From NCBI RefSeq assembly GCF_014851685.1, contig NZ_JACVAC010000002.1, forward strand, positions 434,001 to 498,000: a stretch of 64,000 bases of DNA, written 5' to 3'. The stretch's first letter is position 1, and each line of letters starts with the position of its first letter. Below are positions 44,798-54,109 of the stretch, in pieces. Source of the DNA: Pseudomonas sp. PDM05. Lineage in GTDB: Bacteria; Pseudomonadota; Gammaproteobacteria; Pseudomonadales; Pseudomonadaceae. The position numbers and the translations under genes were made by a program. Under the pieces are notes generated by a model. The model had not been told where the DNA came from. It ran no database searches and worked only from the letters and a program-made list of their open reading frames with translations.

Positions 44798-45523
44798 CTA
44801 GCGTGCAAGCCAGATAAGGGAGGCAAACCGACCAGTGCGAGGACTGCGGCGGTAAGAAAAGAAGCGCGGATCGGTCACGGTGCAGAAACCGCCACCATAA
44901 ACAGCAGTTACACCGCGTGCGGCAAGGCGCAGGCGCGCGAGCTTATAGATGTCGGCCATGAACTTGCCGGGGTTGCGACTGGGCACGAAAGCTTCGGCGG
45001 TGACCGGCAATTGCTGCATGAAGGCTTCCCGCACTTCCGGGCCGACTTCAAACGCTTGCGGACCAATGGCCGGGCCGAGCCAGACCAGAACCTCGCCGGG
45101 TTCGGCATCCAGGCTTTCAAAAGCGGCTTCCAGCACGCCAGCCGCGAGGCCACGCCAACCGGCATGGGCTGCGGCGACGCGAGTACCGGCACGGTTGCAG
45201 AACAACGCGGGCAGGCAATCGGCAGTCATGGACGTGCAGGCGATACCTGGGGTGCTGGTCCAACTGCCATCGGCTTCAGCGGTGCGGCCTGGGTCGGCTT
45301 CGACCACGGTCACACCATGAACCTGACGCAGCCAGGCCGGCCGGACATCGAACGCATCGCTCAGACGGCGGCGATTCTCGAGGACGGCCTCCAGGCTGTC
45401 CTCGACGTGATCGCCCAGGTTGAGGCTGTCGAACGGCGCCAGACTGACGCCGCCCGCACGGGTGGTGACGCAGGCCTTTACCCGAGCCGGCGCGGGCCAG
45501 TCAGGAATCAGCCAGTCACTCAT
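44798..45523 (-). CDS. pgeF: PgeF/YfiH-type multicopper-fold purine nucleoside phosphorylase family
   Basis: This 241-residue protein belongs to the LACC1/YfiH family, cytoplasmic and linked to peptidoglycan editing and purine nucleoside cleavage. Conserved elements are R-Q-V-H-G near residue 67, T-A-D-C-L-P near residue 100, and H-A-G-W-R-G near residue 121, which together supply the zinc ligands. The ATG at 45523 overlaps the rluD stop. Confidence 0.93.
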   Translation of the reverse strand: MSDWLIPDWPAPARVKACVTTRAGGVSLAPFDSLNLGDHVEDSLEAVLENRRRLSDAFDVRPAWLRQVHGVTVVEADPGRTAEADGSWTSTPGIACTSMTADCLPALFCNRAGTRVAAAHAGWRGLAAGVLEAAFESLDAEPGEVLVWLGPAIGPQAFEVGPEVREAFMQQLPVTAEAFVPSRNPGKFMADIYKLARLRLAARGVTAVYGGGFCTVTDPRFFSYRRSPRTGRFASLIWLAR

Positions 45524-46482
45524 CCGATAAACGCCTCGCGATCCTGCTTGAGCAACGACAACAACCAGACCAGATCGTCTGGTAGAGGCGATTCCCAGCT
45601 CATCCGCTTACCGCTCGTCGGATGATCCAGTTCCAGGAAGCGTGCATGCAGCGCCTGGCGCGGGAACGACTTCAGCGACTCAACCATGGTCTGACTCGCC
45701 GCTGGCGGAATGCGGAAGCGACCGCCGTAGGCCGGATCCCCGACCAACGGGAAGTTGATGTGGGCCATGTGCACACGAATCTGGTGGGTACGACCGGTTT
45801 CCAGCTTGACCCGCACGTGGGTGTGGGAACGGAAACGCTCCAGCACACGGTAGTGGCTGACGGCTTGCTTGCCGCCTTCCATCACCGCCATACGCTGGCG
45901 CTGCTGGCCGTGACGACCGATCGGCGCGTTGATCTTGCCACCGGCCACCACGACGCCGATCACGATGCACTCGTAGATCCGGCTGACGCTGCGGCTCTGC
46001 AGTTGTGTGACCAGCTGCGTCTGCGCCTGAATGGTCTTGGCCACCACCATCAAGCCGGTGGTGTCTTTGTCCAAACGGTGCACGATGCCGCAGCGCGGGA
46101 CATTGATGATGTCCGGCACGTGGTGCAACAGGGCATTGAGCAAAGTGCCATCAGCGTGCCCGGCTGCCGGGTGAACCACCAGGCCTGCGGGTTTGTTGAT
46201 GACCAGGATGTCGTCGTCTTCATAGACGATGTCCAGCTCGATGTCCTGGGCGACCCATTCTCCCTGGGCTTCCTGCTCGGCAGTCAGCTCAAGAATCGCA
46301 CCGCCATGGACTATGTCTCGCGGGCGGATAACCGCTCCATCCACAGTCAGGCGGCCGTCTTTGATCCAGGCGGAAAGGCGCGAGCGCGAGTGCTCAGCGA
46401 ATAATTGTGCGGCGACTTGATCGAGGCGTTGGCCGCCCAATTCGGACGGCACCTCTGCGCGAAGTTCAATTTTATCGGACAT
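45520..46482 (-). CDS. rluD: 23S rRNA pseudouridine synthase RluD
   Basis: It makes the pseudouridines of helix 69 (1911/1915/1917 in E. coli numbering). The 320-residue enzyme has an N-terminal S4 domain (residues about 18-75) and the catalytic Asp138 in H-R-L-D-K-D-T-T-G. It is divergent from bamD and overlaps pgeF by 4 bases. Confidence 0.96.
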   Translation of the reverse strand: MSDKIELRAEVPSELGGQRLDQVAAQLFAEHSRSRLSAWIKDGRLTVDGAVIRPRDIVHGGAILELTAEQEAQGEWVAQDIELDIVYEDDDILVINKPAGLVVHPAAGHADGTLLNALLHHVPDIINVPRCGIVHRLDKDTTGLMVVAKTIQAQTQLVTQLQSRSVSRIYECIVIGVVVAGGKINAPIGRHGQQRQRMAVMEGGKQAVSHYRVLERFRSHTHVRVKLETGRTHQIRVHMAHINFPLVGDPAYGGRFRIPPAASQTMVESLKSFPRQALHARFLELDHPTSGKRMSWESPLPDDLVWLLSLLKQDREAFIG

Positions 46483-46631
46483 GCTCAGACTAGGCGTGGC
46501 ACAGCCTTTGGTTTCGGCTGCGCGCTTGTGGTTAAATACGGCGTCTTTTGCCCCGAGGCTTTCAACGGGGCGCTCATCATAACAGGACGGCCCCGCCCAA
46601 GACAGCGGCCGTCATAGGGACGCAAGCCGCC

Positions 46632-47657
46632 ATGCAAGTGAAACACCTGCTGCTGATCGCCATCCTCGCCATGACTGCTGCTTGCTCGTCAACAAAGGAA
46701 GTCGTCGACGAAAACCTGAGCGAAGTCGAGTTGTACCAACTGGCTCAGAAAGACTTGGACAATAATAGCTACACCAGCGCCACAGCGAAGCTGAAGGCAC
46801 TGGAGTCGCGCTATCCGTTCGGGCGCTACGCCGACCAGGCCCAGCTTGAGTTGATCTACGCCAACTACAAGAACGCCGAGCCGGAAGCCGCCAAGTCCGC
46901 CGCCGAGCGTTTTATCCGCCTGCACCCACAGCACCCGAACGTTGACTACGCCTACTACCTCAAGGGCTTGACCTCGTTTGACCAGGACGTCGGCCTGCTG
47001 GCGCGCTTCCTGCCGCTGGACATGACCAAGCGTGACCCAGGCGCTGCCCGCGACTCCTACAACGAGTTCGCCCAGCTGACCAGCCGCTACCCGAACAGCC
47101 GCTACGCGCCGGACGCCAAGCAGCGCATGATCTACCTGCGCAACCTGCTGGCGTCCTACGAGATCCACGTGGCCCACTACTACCTGACCCGTCAGGCCTA
47201 TGTCGCTGCCGCCAACCGTGGTCGCTATGTCGTGGAGAACTTCCAGGAAACCCCGTCCGTCGGTGACGGCCTGGCCGTGATGACCGAGGCTTACCAGCGC
47301 CTGCACCTGGACGCTCTGGCCACCACCAGCCTGGAAACCCTGAAGCTCAACTACCCGGATCACCCAAGCCTGAAGGACGGCCAGTTCGTACCCCAGGTCG
47401 CCGAAGCGGACAACCGCTCGTGGCTGAGCAAGTACACCCTGGGCCTGATCGAGTCCCGTCCACCGCTGCCGCCGGGCGAAACCCGCGCCAACCAGGACGT
47501 GATGAAGCAGTTCCAGGATGCCAAGGAAGCGATTCCTTCGGAGCTCAAGCCCCACGACGAGAACGGCGACGTGATCGAAGAAGAAGCCCCGCAAGCCCTG
47601 GGCAACAATCAGGACCGCTCGTGGTTCAGCTACATGACCTTCGGTGTGTTCGACTGA
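46632..47657 (+). CDS. bamD: Outer-membrane assembly lipoprotein BamD (ComL)
   Basis: This essential BAM-complex lipoprotein has 341 residues: a lipoprotein signal peptide with M-T-A-A-C (Cys18), then TPR-type helices ([16 protein letters not shown] near residue 60, Y-P-N-S-R-Y-A near residue 155). The C-terminal tail past about residue 260 is longer than E. coli BamD and acidic. Start 46632 is fixed by the signal peptide. Confidence 0.95.
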   Translation: MQVKHLLLIAILAMTAACSSTKEVVDENLSEVELYQLAQKDLDNNSYTSATAKLKALESRYPFGRYADQAQLELIYANYKNAEPEAAKSAAERFIRLHPQHPNVDYAYYLKGLTSFDQDVGLLARFLPLDMTKRDPGAARDSYNEFAQLTSRYPNSRYAPDAKQRMIYLRNLLASYEIHVAHYYLTRQAYVAAANRGRYVVENFQETPSVGDGLAVMTEAYQRLHLDALATTSLETLKLNYPDHPSLKDGQFVPQVAEADNRSWLSKYTLGLIESRPPLPPGETRANQDVMKQFQDAKEAIPSELKPHDENGDVIEEEAPQALGNNQDRSWFSYMTFGVFD

Positions 47658-47673
47658 TCTGTTGACGCAACGC

Positions 47674-47705
47674 AAAAAGGGAGCCCTTGGGGGCTCCCTT
47701 TTTTG
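47674..47705 (+). terminator. bamD terminator
   Basis: AAAAAGGGAGCCC pairs with GGGCTCCCTTTTTT around TTGG. Twenty bases past the bamD stop. Confidence 0.9.
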
Positions 47706-47783
47706 TGGGCAAGCATTATTGCGCTGTGCGCCTGCCATGTCCTTGGCTAAACTGGCGCATTCCTTGTCGAGAAGCTGCCCATC

Positions 47784-48017
47784 ATGGTTCGTCTACTGTT
47801 CTGGATTGCCGTCATTGCCGCCGCAGTATGGTTCTGGCGTAAATTCAAAAGCCCGGCTGCCAAACAGCAGCGCTCCGCCGAGCCCGACGCGGCATTGATG
47901 GTGCGCTGCGCCCACTGCGGCGTGCACCTGCCGCAGGATCGCGCATTGAACTCACGCCAGGAGTGGTACTGCACCCAGGCGCATCTGGAGCAAGGGCCGA
48001 AGTCTATCCAGCGTTGA
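47784..48017 (+). CDS. Small membrane-anchored zinc-finger-like protein (PP0621 type)
   Basis: The 77-residue protein has an N-terminal membrane helix (residues 3-19), a short basic linker, then R-C-A-H-C-G-V-H-L-P and W-Y-C-T-Q-A-H, a possible C-C-C-H zinc site. It matches the small PP0621-like family of pseudomonads as I remember it. In P. aeruginosa the pilS-pilR pair follows bamD at this place. The 3' end overlaps thiO by 14 bases. Function is unknown. Confidence 0.75.
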   Translation: MVRLLFWIAVIAAAVWFWRKFKSPAAKQQRSAEPDAALMVRCAHCGVHLPQDRALNSRQEWYCTQAHLEQGPKSIQR

Positions 48018-49113
48018 TCCGACCGTCGGGAGCGTACGGCGCCGGGTCGATGATCGGCGCACGTCCCAGCAGCAGATCCACAAACAACTGGCAGGACGCC
48101 GGAGCGAGCACCAGGCCGTTGCGATAATGCCCGCAGTTGAGCCACAAACCGTTGAAACCCGGCACCTGGCCAATATATGGAATGCCTTCCGGCGACCCCG
48201 GACGCAAGCCGGCCCAATGCCCCACCACCTCGGCGTCGGCCAACGCGGGGATCAACTCCACCGCTGAAGCCTTGAGGCTTTCCAGTGCCGCTTCGGTTGG
48301 CGTCTTGTCGAAACCTTCATGCTCTAATGTGCTGCCAATCAAGATATGTCCATCACGCCGAGGGATCGCATAACGCCCCTTGGCCAGGACCATGCACGAC
48401 AAAAAGTCCGACGCGCATTTGTACAGAATCATCTGCCCCTTGACCGGCTCTACCGGCAGCGACAGCCCCAGGGTGCCGAGCAACTCACCGCTCCACGCCC
48501 CCGCCGCCAGCACCACCTGATCACCCAGGACCGGGCCACTCGGTGTGTTCACGCCGATCACACGCTCACCCTCCCGAATAAACCCGCTCACTTCGCACTG
48601 CTCATGGAGCGTCACGCCCGGCAGCGCCAACAGCGCCGCCTTGAGCGACTTGACCAGCCGCGGATTGCGCACGTTGGCCACGTTGGCCATGAACACCGCC
48701 TGGGAATATCCGCTGCCCAGCACCGGCACCGCGTCATGGGCGGCGCAGACATCCACCTTGCTCAAAGGACGACCTTCGCGTGCAGCCCAGGCAAGCGCTT
48801 CGGCCTCATCATCCAGGTCGAGCCAGTACAAGCCGGTGGTATGCACCTCCGGGTCAACACCAGTCGTAGCAAACAGGCGCTGCGCCAACTGTGGATAAAA
48901 ATCCTGCGACCAATGGGCCAGCGCGGTGACCGCCGGGCTGTAGCGCCACGGGTACAACGGCGAAACAATACCGCCGCCGGCCCAGGACGACTCCTGCCCC
49001 ACGCCCGCACGCTCCAGCAGCACCACCGCCTGCCCCTGAGAGGCCAGGTTGAACGCCGTCAACAAGCCGATTACGCCACCACCGACAACCACCACCTGCT
49101 GTTGCTTAGCCAT
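48004..49113 (-). CDS. thiO: Glycine oxidase ThiO
   Basis: It oxidises glycine to iminoglycine for the thiazole ring of thiamine. The 369-residue FAD enzyme starts with V-V-V-V-G-G-G-V-I-G-L, the dinucleotide fold, and has G-H-Y-R-N-G-L near the C-terminus, typical of ThiO. Two adjacent ATGs (49116, 49113) are possible; GGAT spacing favours the second. The longer frame upstream overlaps pilE and is not used. It is downstream of the minor pilin genes, in the same position as in P. aeruginosa. Confidence 0.93.
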   Translation of the reverse strand: MAKQQQVVVVGGGVIGLLTAFNLASQGQAVVLLERAGVGQESSWAGGGIVSPLYPWRYSPAVTALAHWSQDFYPQLAQRLFATTGVDPEVHTTGLYWLDLDDEAEALAWAAREGRPLSKVDVCAAHDAVPVLGSGYSQAVFMANVANVRNPRLVKSLKAALLALPGVTLHEQCEVSGFIREGERVIGVNTPSGPVLGDQVVLAAGAWSGELLGTLGLSLPVEPVKGQMILYKCASDFLSCMVLAKGRYAIPRRDGHILIGSTLEHEGFDKTPTEAALESLKASAVELIPALADAEVVGHWAGLRPGSPEGIPYIGQVPGFNGLWLNCGHYRNGLVLAPASCQLFVDLLLGRAPIIDPAPYAPDGRINAG

Positions 49114-49175
49114 CATTTGATCCAGCCGATAAATAGGGACAAGCGCACCCGGCGCCCAATCTTCCAGCACTCTCA

Positions 49176-49577
49176 TCACTGCCCCCAGCACAGCTTGCGC
49201 GACATGTCCGGCGCTGCGCCAGGGTTGGCCCGGGCGCCGGTGCTGGTCAGGCTGAAGTCGCCGCAAGGGTCGCCGGCCATCACCGAGTCGACGGCTGGCG
49301 TAGCCACCAGGCGGAAATCCTGAGGGTTCAATGCAGCGGTGATTCTATAGCGATCATTGCCCGCACTGATGCCGCTGGCGTCAATAAAAGTACCGTTGCT
49401 CGTATAAAAACGTTCCAGATGCTGGGCCTGCTCGTTCAGCAGGGCGACGATTTCTGCGCGATAAACCTTTTTTATATGGCCGGTGTAGCTGGGGTAAACG
49501 ATCCCGGCCAGCAACCCGATGATCGCCACGGCGATCAGTAATTCGATCAGCGTAAAACCCTGGCTATCCCTGCCCAT
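49176..49577 (-). CDS. pilE: Minor type IV pilin PilE
   Basis: The 133-residue prepilin has leader M-G-R-D-S-Q-G and mature F-T-L-I-E-L-L-I-A-V with Glu5. C-terminal cysteines (D-P-C-G-D-F and K-L-C-W-G-Q) frame a loop as in PilE-like minor pilins. The start at 49577 has an AAGGAGTGG site. It follows pilX after only 11 bases; pilY1 and pilY2, which lie between them in P. aeruginosa, are missing. Confidence 0.88.
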   Translation of the reverse strand: MGRDSQGFTLIELLIAVAIIGLLAGIVYPSYTGHIKKVYRAEIVALLNEQAQHLERFYTSNGTFIDASGISAGNDRYRITAALNPQDFRLVATPAVDSVMAGDPCGDFSLTSTGARANPGAAPDMSRKLCWGQ

Positions 49578-49588
49578 CACACCACTCC

Positions 49589-50119
49589 TTATTGAACCTG
49601 CCGCCACGCTACCCGCCGAAACCGTGGGCCGCCCTCCTCCATAAGCCGCGCATACACGCTCTCCAGCACCGTGCGTGATTGGCCGCTGAGCCCGACAGCC
49701 GTCACCCGATACACATTGGCCACAGCCTGCGGGGGCAAATGCGCCAGCCCCACCGCTTCCCCAAGGGACTGAATGCCGTAGAAACCGCCCTTGAGCGCGA
49801 TCCAGTCAACGCCAGAAACCGGGTTCGCCCCAGCGCCAATCAATAGAAGCGCTTCACCCGGGGGCGCACAGGTGGCAACCGACTGGCACACCGGCAAGGC
49901 GGCAAACGCCCGTTGCACGTTGGACTCCCCCAACCTCAGGCCACTCTCGGCACTTTGCAGCGACTGATTGCGATGCCAGAGGCTGGCTGCCATCTTTTGC
50001 TGGGACACCGCGCCTTGCATCGAAGACAGGCCGATCAGCGACAACAGCAGCAGAAACACCAGGCTGATCAGCAGGACCATCCCCGCCTGCCGTACACCAA
50101 TACGTTGAGTCATTTCCAT
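49589..50119 (-). CDS. pilX: Minor pilin PilX
   Basis: The 176-residue protein has a leader ending R-Q-A-G before M-V-L-L-I-S-L-V-F-L-L-L-L; as in PilX proteins the residue at mature position 5 is not Glu. A N-Q-S-L-Q-S-A-E-S-G-L motif follows the helix near residue 52, common to PilX. Two cysteines lie near residues 78 and 83. It is 9 bases after pilW. An alternative start is 50113. Confidence 0.85.
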   Translation of the reverse strand: MEMTQRIGVRQAGMVLLISLVFLLLLSLIGLSSMQGAVSQQKMAASLWHRNQSLQSAESGLRLGESNVQRAFAALPVCQSVATCAPPGEALLLIGAGANPVSGVDWIALKGGFYGIQSLGEAVGLAHLPPQAVANVYRVTAVGLSGQSRTVLESVYARLMEEGGPRFRRVAWRQVQ

Positions 50120-50128
50120 GCTCGCGCC

Positions 50129-50830
50129 CTACCCCAGACGGTTTCGTAGCGCGGCGACGACGCTGTAGGTTTGATCCTTTACCCGCCCGGAAGGGTCTTG
50201 CAGCGTCATCCGGATGCGCACACTGCGGATCAACGACTCGTCCCCGGGGCTGGTGTCGTAACGCACCACACCAGGCGACTCCGGCTTGGCGGCCAAACCA
50301 AAACTGATCTCGAAATTGCGCACGTTATCCACCAGCACGGCCTTGGCCGGTGCGGTGGGCGTACTGACCTTCAACTGGCCCGCCTCGAATGTGTAGGTGA
50401 GTTGGCGTATCGCAAAACGAATCTGCCCGGGAGCAGGCGCCGGTCCGTGCGCAGCGTAAGCCTGGGCGCTTGCGGTGCAGTCTGAAAGCACCGTCCAGTC
50501 CGGCGTGCCACCAGCGACATCAGCCGTCACCAACATCAGCGCCGTTGACCCGCTACCGGCGCTCCAGCCCACTGGCCGATCAAAGGCCGGCGGGGCGTTG
50601 TCGATAAACGCCGTGGCCAGGCAGCCGAACATGCCGGCCTGGCGAATATCCTGAACCATCTTGCCCAGGACAAACCGCGCATCGTCCTGCAGCAGCATGG
50701 CTGCCTGCTGGCTGGCGTGTGTCATGCGAGCGCTGACCGCGACTTGGCTGGCCCCGAGCACCAGCACCAGACCAACGGCCAGTGCCAGCAGCAGTTCCAC
50801 CAGACTAAAACCTCGCACATGACGCTTCAT
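50129..50830 (-). CDS. pilW: Minor pilin PilW
   Basis: The 233-residue protein has leader M-K-R-H-V-R-G, mature F-S-L-V-E-L-L-L-A-L with Glu5, and the D-I-R-Q-A-G-M-F-G-C element near residue 60 seen in PilW proteins. It overlaps the pilV stop by 4 bases. It is probably shorter than P. aeruginosa PilW, which I recall as about 275 residues. Confidence 0.88.
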   Translation of the reverse strand: MKRHVRGFSLVELLLALAVGLVLVLGASQVAVSARMTHASQQAAMLLQDDARFVLGKMVQDIRQAGMFGCLATAFIDNAPPAFDRPVGWSAGSGSTALMLVTADVAGGTPDWTVLSDCTASAQAYAAHGPAPAPGQIRFAIRQLTYTFEAGQLKVSTPTAPAKAVLVDNVRNFEISFGLAAKPESPGVVRYDTSPGDESLIRSVRIRMTLQDPSGRVKDQTYSVVAALRNRLG

Positions 50831-51300
50831 TGCGCGCCCGCCATACGGCTGGTCAGCGTGAATGTTTCACGGGCGCCCGGGGTATGGGTGCCCCGACTGT
50901 CGTCCCAAGTGATGCTGACGGTGACTTGATCATCGCTGACCACCACCGAGCCTTTGGCGCTCTCTCCGGCAAAGCCGCGGATATTGGCTTCGAAATCATG
51001 CAGGTCCAGGTCACGCACGCTGGAGGAAGGGCTGCTGAGCGGGGCGCGCTCGGCGCGTCCCCAGGTGTAGTCAGCGGTGGAATTGGCGCGGATCCGGTCA
51101 AGCATGTCGTACGCGATAAAACTCGCCTGGCTGGCCATCCTCGAGCTGTCGGTGTACTTGAGCGCATTGAGCTGGATAAGCGCCGCCCCCAGCAGACCGA
51201 TCGTGAGGATCGACAGCGCAACCAGCACTTCGATCAGTGTCGTGCCGGTTTGGCATCGACGTGAAGCATGGGAAAAAACATTGTTGGGGCAGGCGGGCAT
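50827..51300 (-). CDS. pilV: Minor pilin PilV
   Basis: This 157-residue prepilin has a leader ending C-Q-T-G before T-T-L-I-E-V-L-V-A-L-S, keeping Glu5 but with Thr instead of Phe at mature position 1. PilV-type features are I-G-L-L-G near residue 38 and A-Y-D-M-L-D-R-I-R-A-N near residue 67. Starts at 51300, 51306 and 51312 are all possible, and none has a good ribosome site. It is first of the leftward pilV-pilW-pilX-pilE-thiO group. Confidence 0.82.
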   Translation of the reverse strand: MPACPNNVFSHASRRCQTGTTLIEVLVALSILTIGLLGAALIQLNALKYTDSSRMASQASFIAYDMLDRIRANSTADYTWGRAERAPLSSPSSSVRDLDLHDFEANIRGFAGESAKGSVVVSDDQVTVSITWDDSRGTHTPGARETFTLTSRMAGAQ

Positions 51301-51492
51301 CACCATCGTCATCCGTGTCGAGGGCCAAAAAAAGCAGGCAAATTCTGCTGTGCGAACCAAGACTAGCGGCGGTTTTTACCGCGTGCCGCTGCCGGAACAA
51401 AGGGAAATACTTTGGACAAAAAGGCCATCATCCAGCGCCACGGACTGGGCGCTATACCTATCACTGCACCCAAATCCATGGAGGGATGACCG

Positions 51493-52074
51493 ATGAAACA
51501 GCGAGGTTTCACCTTGATTGAATTGCTGCTCGCGCTGATCGTGAGCGGCATCCTGGCGCACCTGGCGGTCCCCAGCTTCAAGCATCTTCTGCAATCGCAA
51601 CAACGACACAGCGCAGCACAGTCGCTAGTGGGAGGGCTGCGCTTTGCCCGCACCGAGGCCATTGCACACAACCGGGCGGTGGTGATTCACGCGCTGGGCG
51701 ATGATTGGAGCCGGGGCTGGCGGGTGATATTGGATCTGAGCGGGCGCGGCCACCTGGACGAGGACAACCCGGTGCTGCTGGAGCACCAGGACAGCGGACA
51801 GGTGCCGATGGTCGGCAATGGGCCAGTGAAGAACCAAGTCCGCTTCAGCGGGCTGGGCGAACCGGTCTTTTCAGGCGGAGGGTTTCGGGCAGGGACGGTA
51901 CACGTATGTACCACGGACCAGGCGGAGAGCCTTTACCAAGTGGTGCTGGCGCCCAGCGGGCGCATCAGCCTGCGCAGCGACAGGGCCGAGCAGGCGCTGT
52001 GCCGGAGCTACTCCGGCAGCCTGGCGCTCAGAGCAGCGAGCGAACCCGCAGCTCCTTGGGCATGGAGAAAGTGA
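51493..52074 (+). CDS. GspH/FimT-type pseudopilin
   Basis: The 193-residue prepilin has leader M-K-Q-R-G and mature [10 protein letters not shown]. The helix is followed by L-R-F-A-R-T-E-A-I near residue 50, the GspH/FimT signature; FimT proteins bind DNA in natural transformation. A GGAGG site precedes the ATG. It is oriented away from pilV, whereas fimT and fimU precede pilV on one strand in P. aeruginosa. Its last 47 bases overlap the 3' end of ispH, giving a C-terminal tail (A-A-S-E-P-A-A-P-W) that may not be conserved. Confidence 0.85.
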   Translation: MKQRGFTLIELLLALIVSGILAHLAVPSFKHLLQSQQRHSAAQSLVGGLRFARTEAIAHNRAVVIHALGDDWSRGWRVILDLSGRGHLDEDNPVLLEHQDSGQVPMVGNGPVKNQVRFSGLGEPVFSGGGFRAGTVHVCTTDQAESLYQVVLAPSGRISLRSDRAEQALCRSYSGSLALRAASEPAAPWAWRK

Positions 52075-52975
52075 TGTTTTCTTCACGACCAGCCAACTCA
52101 TCGGCGCCAGTGGCACCCCATGCGTGCAGTTGCTGGATCACACCACGCACCAATACTTCCGGAGCCGAGGCACCGGCGGTGATGCCGATACGCTCGACAC
52201 CATCGAACCAGCTGCGCTGCATGTCTTCTGCGCCGTCGATCAGGTACGCCGGCGTGGCCATGCGTTCGGCCAACTCCCGCAGGCGGTTGGAGTTGGAGCT
52301 GTTGGGGCTGCCGACCACCAGGACCACATCGCACTCGTCGGCCAGTTGCTTGACCGCGTCCTGGCGGTTTTGCGTGGCGTAGCAGATGTCATCTTTACGC
52401 GGGCCACCGATGGCCGGGAAGCGGCTGCGCAGGGCGTCGATCACCCGGCTGGTGTCGTCCATGGACAAGGTCGTCTGGGTCACGAATGCCAGGCGCTCGG
52501 GGTTGCGCACCTGCAGGTTGGCGACGTCTTTTTCGTCCTCCACCAGGTAGATGGTGCCGCCATTGCTGGCATCGTACTGGCCCATGGTGCCTTCGACTTC
52601 CGGGTGCCCGGCGTGGCCGATCAGGATGCACTCACGGCCGTCACGGCTATAGCGCGCCACTTCGATATGCACCTTGGTCACCAGCGGGCAGGTGGCATCG
52701 AAGACTTTCAGGCCACGGCCTGCCGCTTCGGTACGCACTGCCTGGGAAACACCGTGGGCGCTGAAGATGACGATCACGTCGTCCGGCACCTGATCCAGCT
52801 CTTCGACAAAGATGGCGCCGCGTGCGCGCAGGTCTTCGACCACGAACTTGTTGTGGACAACTTCATGGCGCACGTAAATCGGCGGCCCGAAGACTTCCAG
52901 GGCGCGGTTGACGATTTCGATCGCACGGTCCACGCCGGCGCAGAAGCCACGGGGGTTGGCGAGTTTGATTTGCAT
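52028..52975 (-). CDS. ispH: 4-hydroxy-3-methylbut-2-enyl diphosphate reductase
   Basis: It is the last enzyme of the MEP isoprenoid pathway, a [4Fe-4S] protein. The 315 residues contain the cluster cysteines C12, C96 and C198, substrate histidines H41, H74 and H124, and E126 ([10 protein letters not shown]). It follows fkpB on the same strand after a REP element. Its 3' end overlaps the fimT-like gene. Confidence 0.97.
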   Translation of the reverse strand: MQIKLANPRGFCAGVDRAIEIVNRALEVFGPPIYVRHEVVHNKFVVEDLRARGAIFVEELDQVPDDVIVIFSAHGVSQAVRTEAAGRGLKVFDATCPLVTKVHIEVARYSRDGRECILIGHAGHPEVEGTMGQYDASNGGTIYLVEDEKDVANLQVRNPERLAFVTQTTLSMDDTSRVIDALRSRFPAIGGPRKDDICYATQNRQDAVKQLADECDVVLVVGSPNSSNSNRLRELAERMATPAYLIDGAEDMQRSWFDGVERIGITAGASAPEVLVRGVIQQLHAWGATGADELAGREENITFSMPKELRVRSLL

Positions 52976-53046
52976 GCTGTGCCTCGTGTCTTGCAGCCAC
53001 TTGGGTTCAAGCTAGACGCCAACCCACCTGACAGTAGAGATCAAAG

Positions 53047-53134
53047 GTGGGAGCGGGCTTGCTCGCGAATGCGGTGGGTCAGTAAATACATCTGTTGACT
53101 GACACTCAGCATTCGCGAGCAAGCCCGCTCCCAC
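53047..53134. repeat. REP pair (inverted)
   Basis: GTGGGAGCGGGCTTGCTCGCGAATGC and its inverted partner ATTCGCGAGCAAGCCCGC, placed between fkpB and ispH within a row of same-strand genes. Confidence 0.9.
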
Positions 53135-53154
53135 ATTTTTAACCGTGTCGTTGA

Positions 53155-53607
53155 TCAGAGCGCTTTAACGTCGATGATTTCAACGTCAAAGGTCAAGGTT
53201 TTACCGGCCAACGGGTGGTTGAAGTCGATGGTTACTTGCGTGTCATCGAAGGTTTTCACCACGCCAGGCAATTCGGTGTTCGCCGCGTCATTGAAGATCA
53301 CCAGCAAGCCTTCCGAAAGGTCCATGCCTTCGAACTGCGAACGCGGGATGATCTGTACGTTTTGCGGGTTGGGCTGGCCAAAGGCGTTTTCCGGCAGGAT
53401 CTGCAGGTTGCGCTTGTCGCCAGCCTTGAAGCCGAACAGGGCCGCTTCGAAACCCGGCAGCAGGTTGCCGTCGCCGACCTTGAAGGTGGCCGGGGCTTTG
53501 TCGAACGTGCTGTCGACCGTGTCGCCATTCTCCAGGCGCAGTGCGAAATGCAAGGTGACTTCCGTGTTCTGGCCGATGCGTTGCTCAGCCAATACCTGAT
53601 CAGTCAT
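53155..53607 (-). CDS. fkpB: FKBP-type peptidyl-prolyl isomerase (SlpA type)
   Basis: This 150-residue cytoplasmic chaperone-isomerase of the SlyD/SlpA group has the split FKBP domain (L-H-F-A-L-R-L-E-N-G, then D-S-T-F), G-D-G-N-L-L-P-G-F-E near residue 45, and an inserted flap (residues about 70-115). It lacks a metal-binding tail, unlike slyD near 60.4 kb. ATG 53607 overlaps the lspA stop by 8 bases. Confidence 0.94.
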   Translation of the reverse strand: MTDQVLAEQRIGQNTEVTLHFALRLENGDTVDSTFDKAPATFKVGDGNLLPGFEAALFGFKAGDKRNLQILPENAFGQPNPQNVQIIPRSQFEGMDLSEGLLVIFNDAANTELPGVVKTFDDTQVTIDFNHPLAGKTLTFDVEIIDVKAL

Positions 53608-54109
53608 TGACGGTCTCTCCGGTTTTCTTACTTTTGAACATGTCCAACGCCAGCATGATTGCACCGACGGTGATGGCGCTGTCGGCAAAGTTGAACGCCG
53701 GGAAATACCAGCGGTTCTGCCAATGCACCAGAATGAAGTCGATCACATGGCCCAGGGCAATGCGGTCGTAAAGATTGCCCAGCGCGCCGCCCAGCACCAG
53801 AGCCAGGGCGACAGCCAGCCAGGTGTCATCGCGGCCCAGGCGCTTGAGCCACACCACCAGCACCGCACTGACCACAACGGCGATCAGGGCGAACAGCCAG
53901 CGCTGCCAGCCGCCACCATCAGCCAGGAAGCTGAAAGCAGCACCGGTGTTGTAGGCCAGGGTCCAGCTGAAGTAATCCGGGATGACCACGATCTGCTGGA
54001 ACATCTGCAAGGAGCCTTCGAAATGAGCCTTGCTGACCTGGTCGATGACCAGGACCAGCACGCTCAGTACGAGCCAACCCAGACGTCCGAAACGACTGGC
54101 GTTAGGCAT
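53600..54109 (-). CDS. lspA: Lipoprotein signal peptidase
   Basis: This 169-residue aspartyl protease in the inner membrane has four helices and the catalytic pair D124 (V-I-D-F) and D143 (F-N-F-A-D-S). It removes signal peptides of lipoproteins such as BamD. ATG 54109 overlaps the ileS stop by 8 bases, so ileS-lspA-fkpB-ispH are coupled. Confidence 0.97.
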   Translation of the reverse strand: MPNASRFGRLGWLVLSVLVLVIDQVSKAHFEGSLQMFQQIVVIPDYFSWTLAYNTGAAFSFLADGGGWQRWLFALIAVVVSAVLVVWLKRLGRDDTWLAVALALVLGGALGNLYDRIALGHVIDFILVHWQNRWYFPAFNFADSAITVGAIMLALDMFKSKKTGETVND

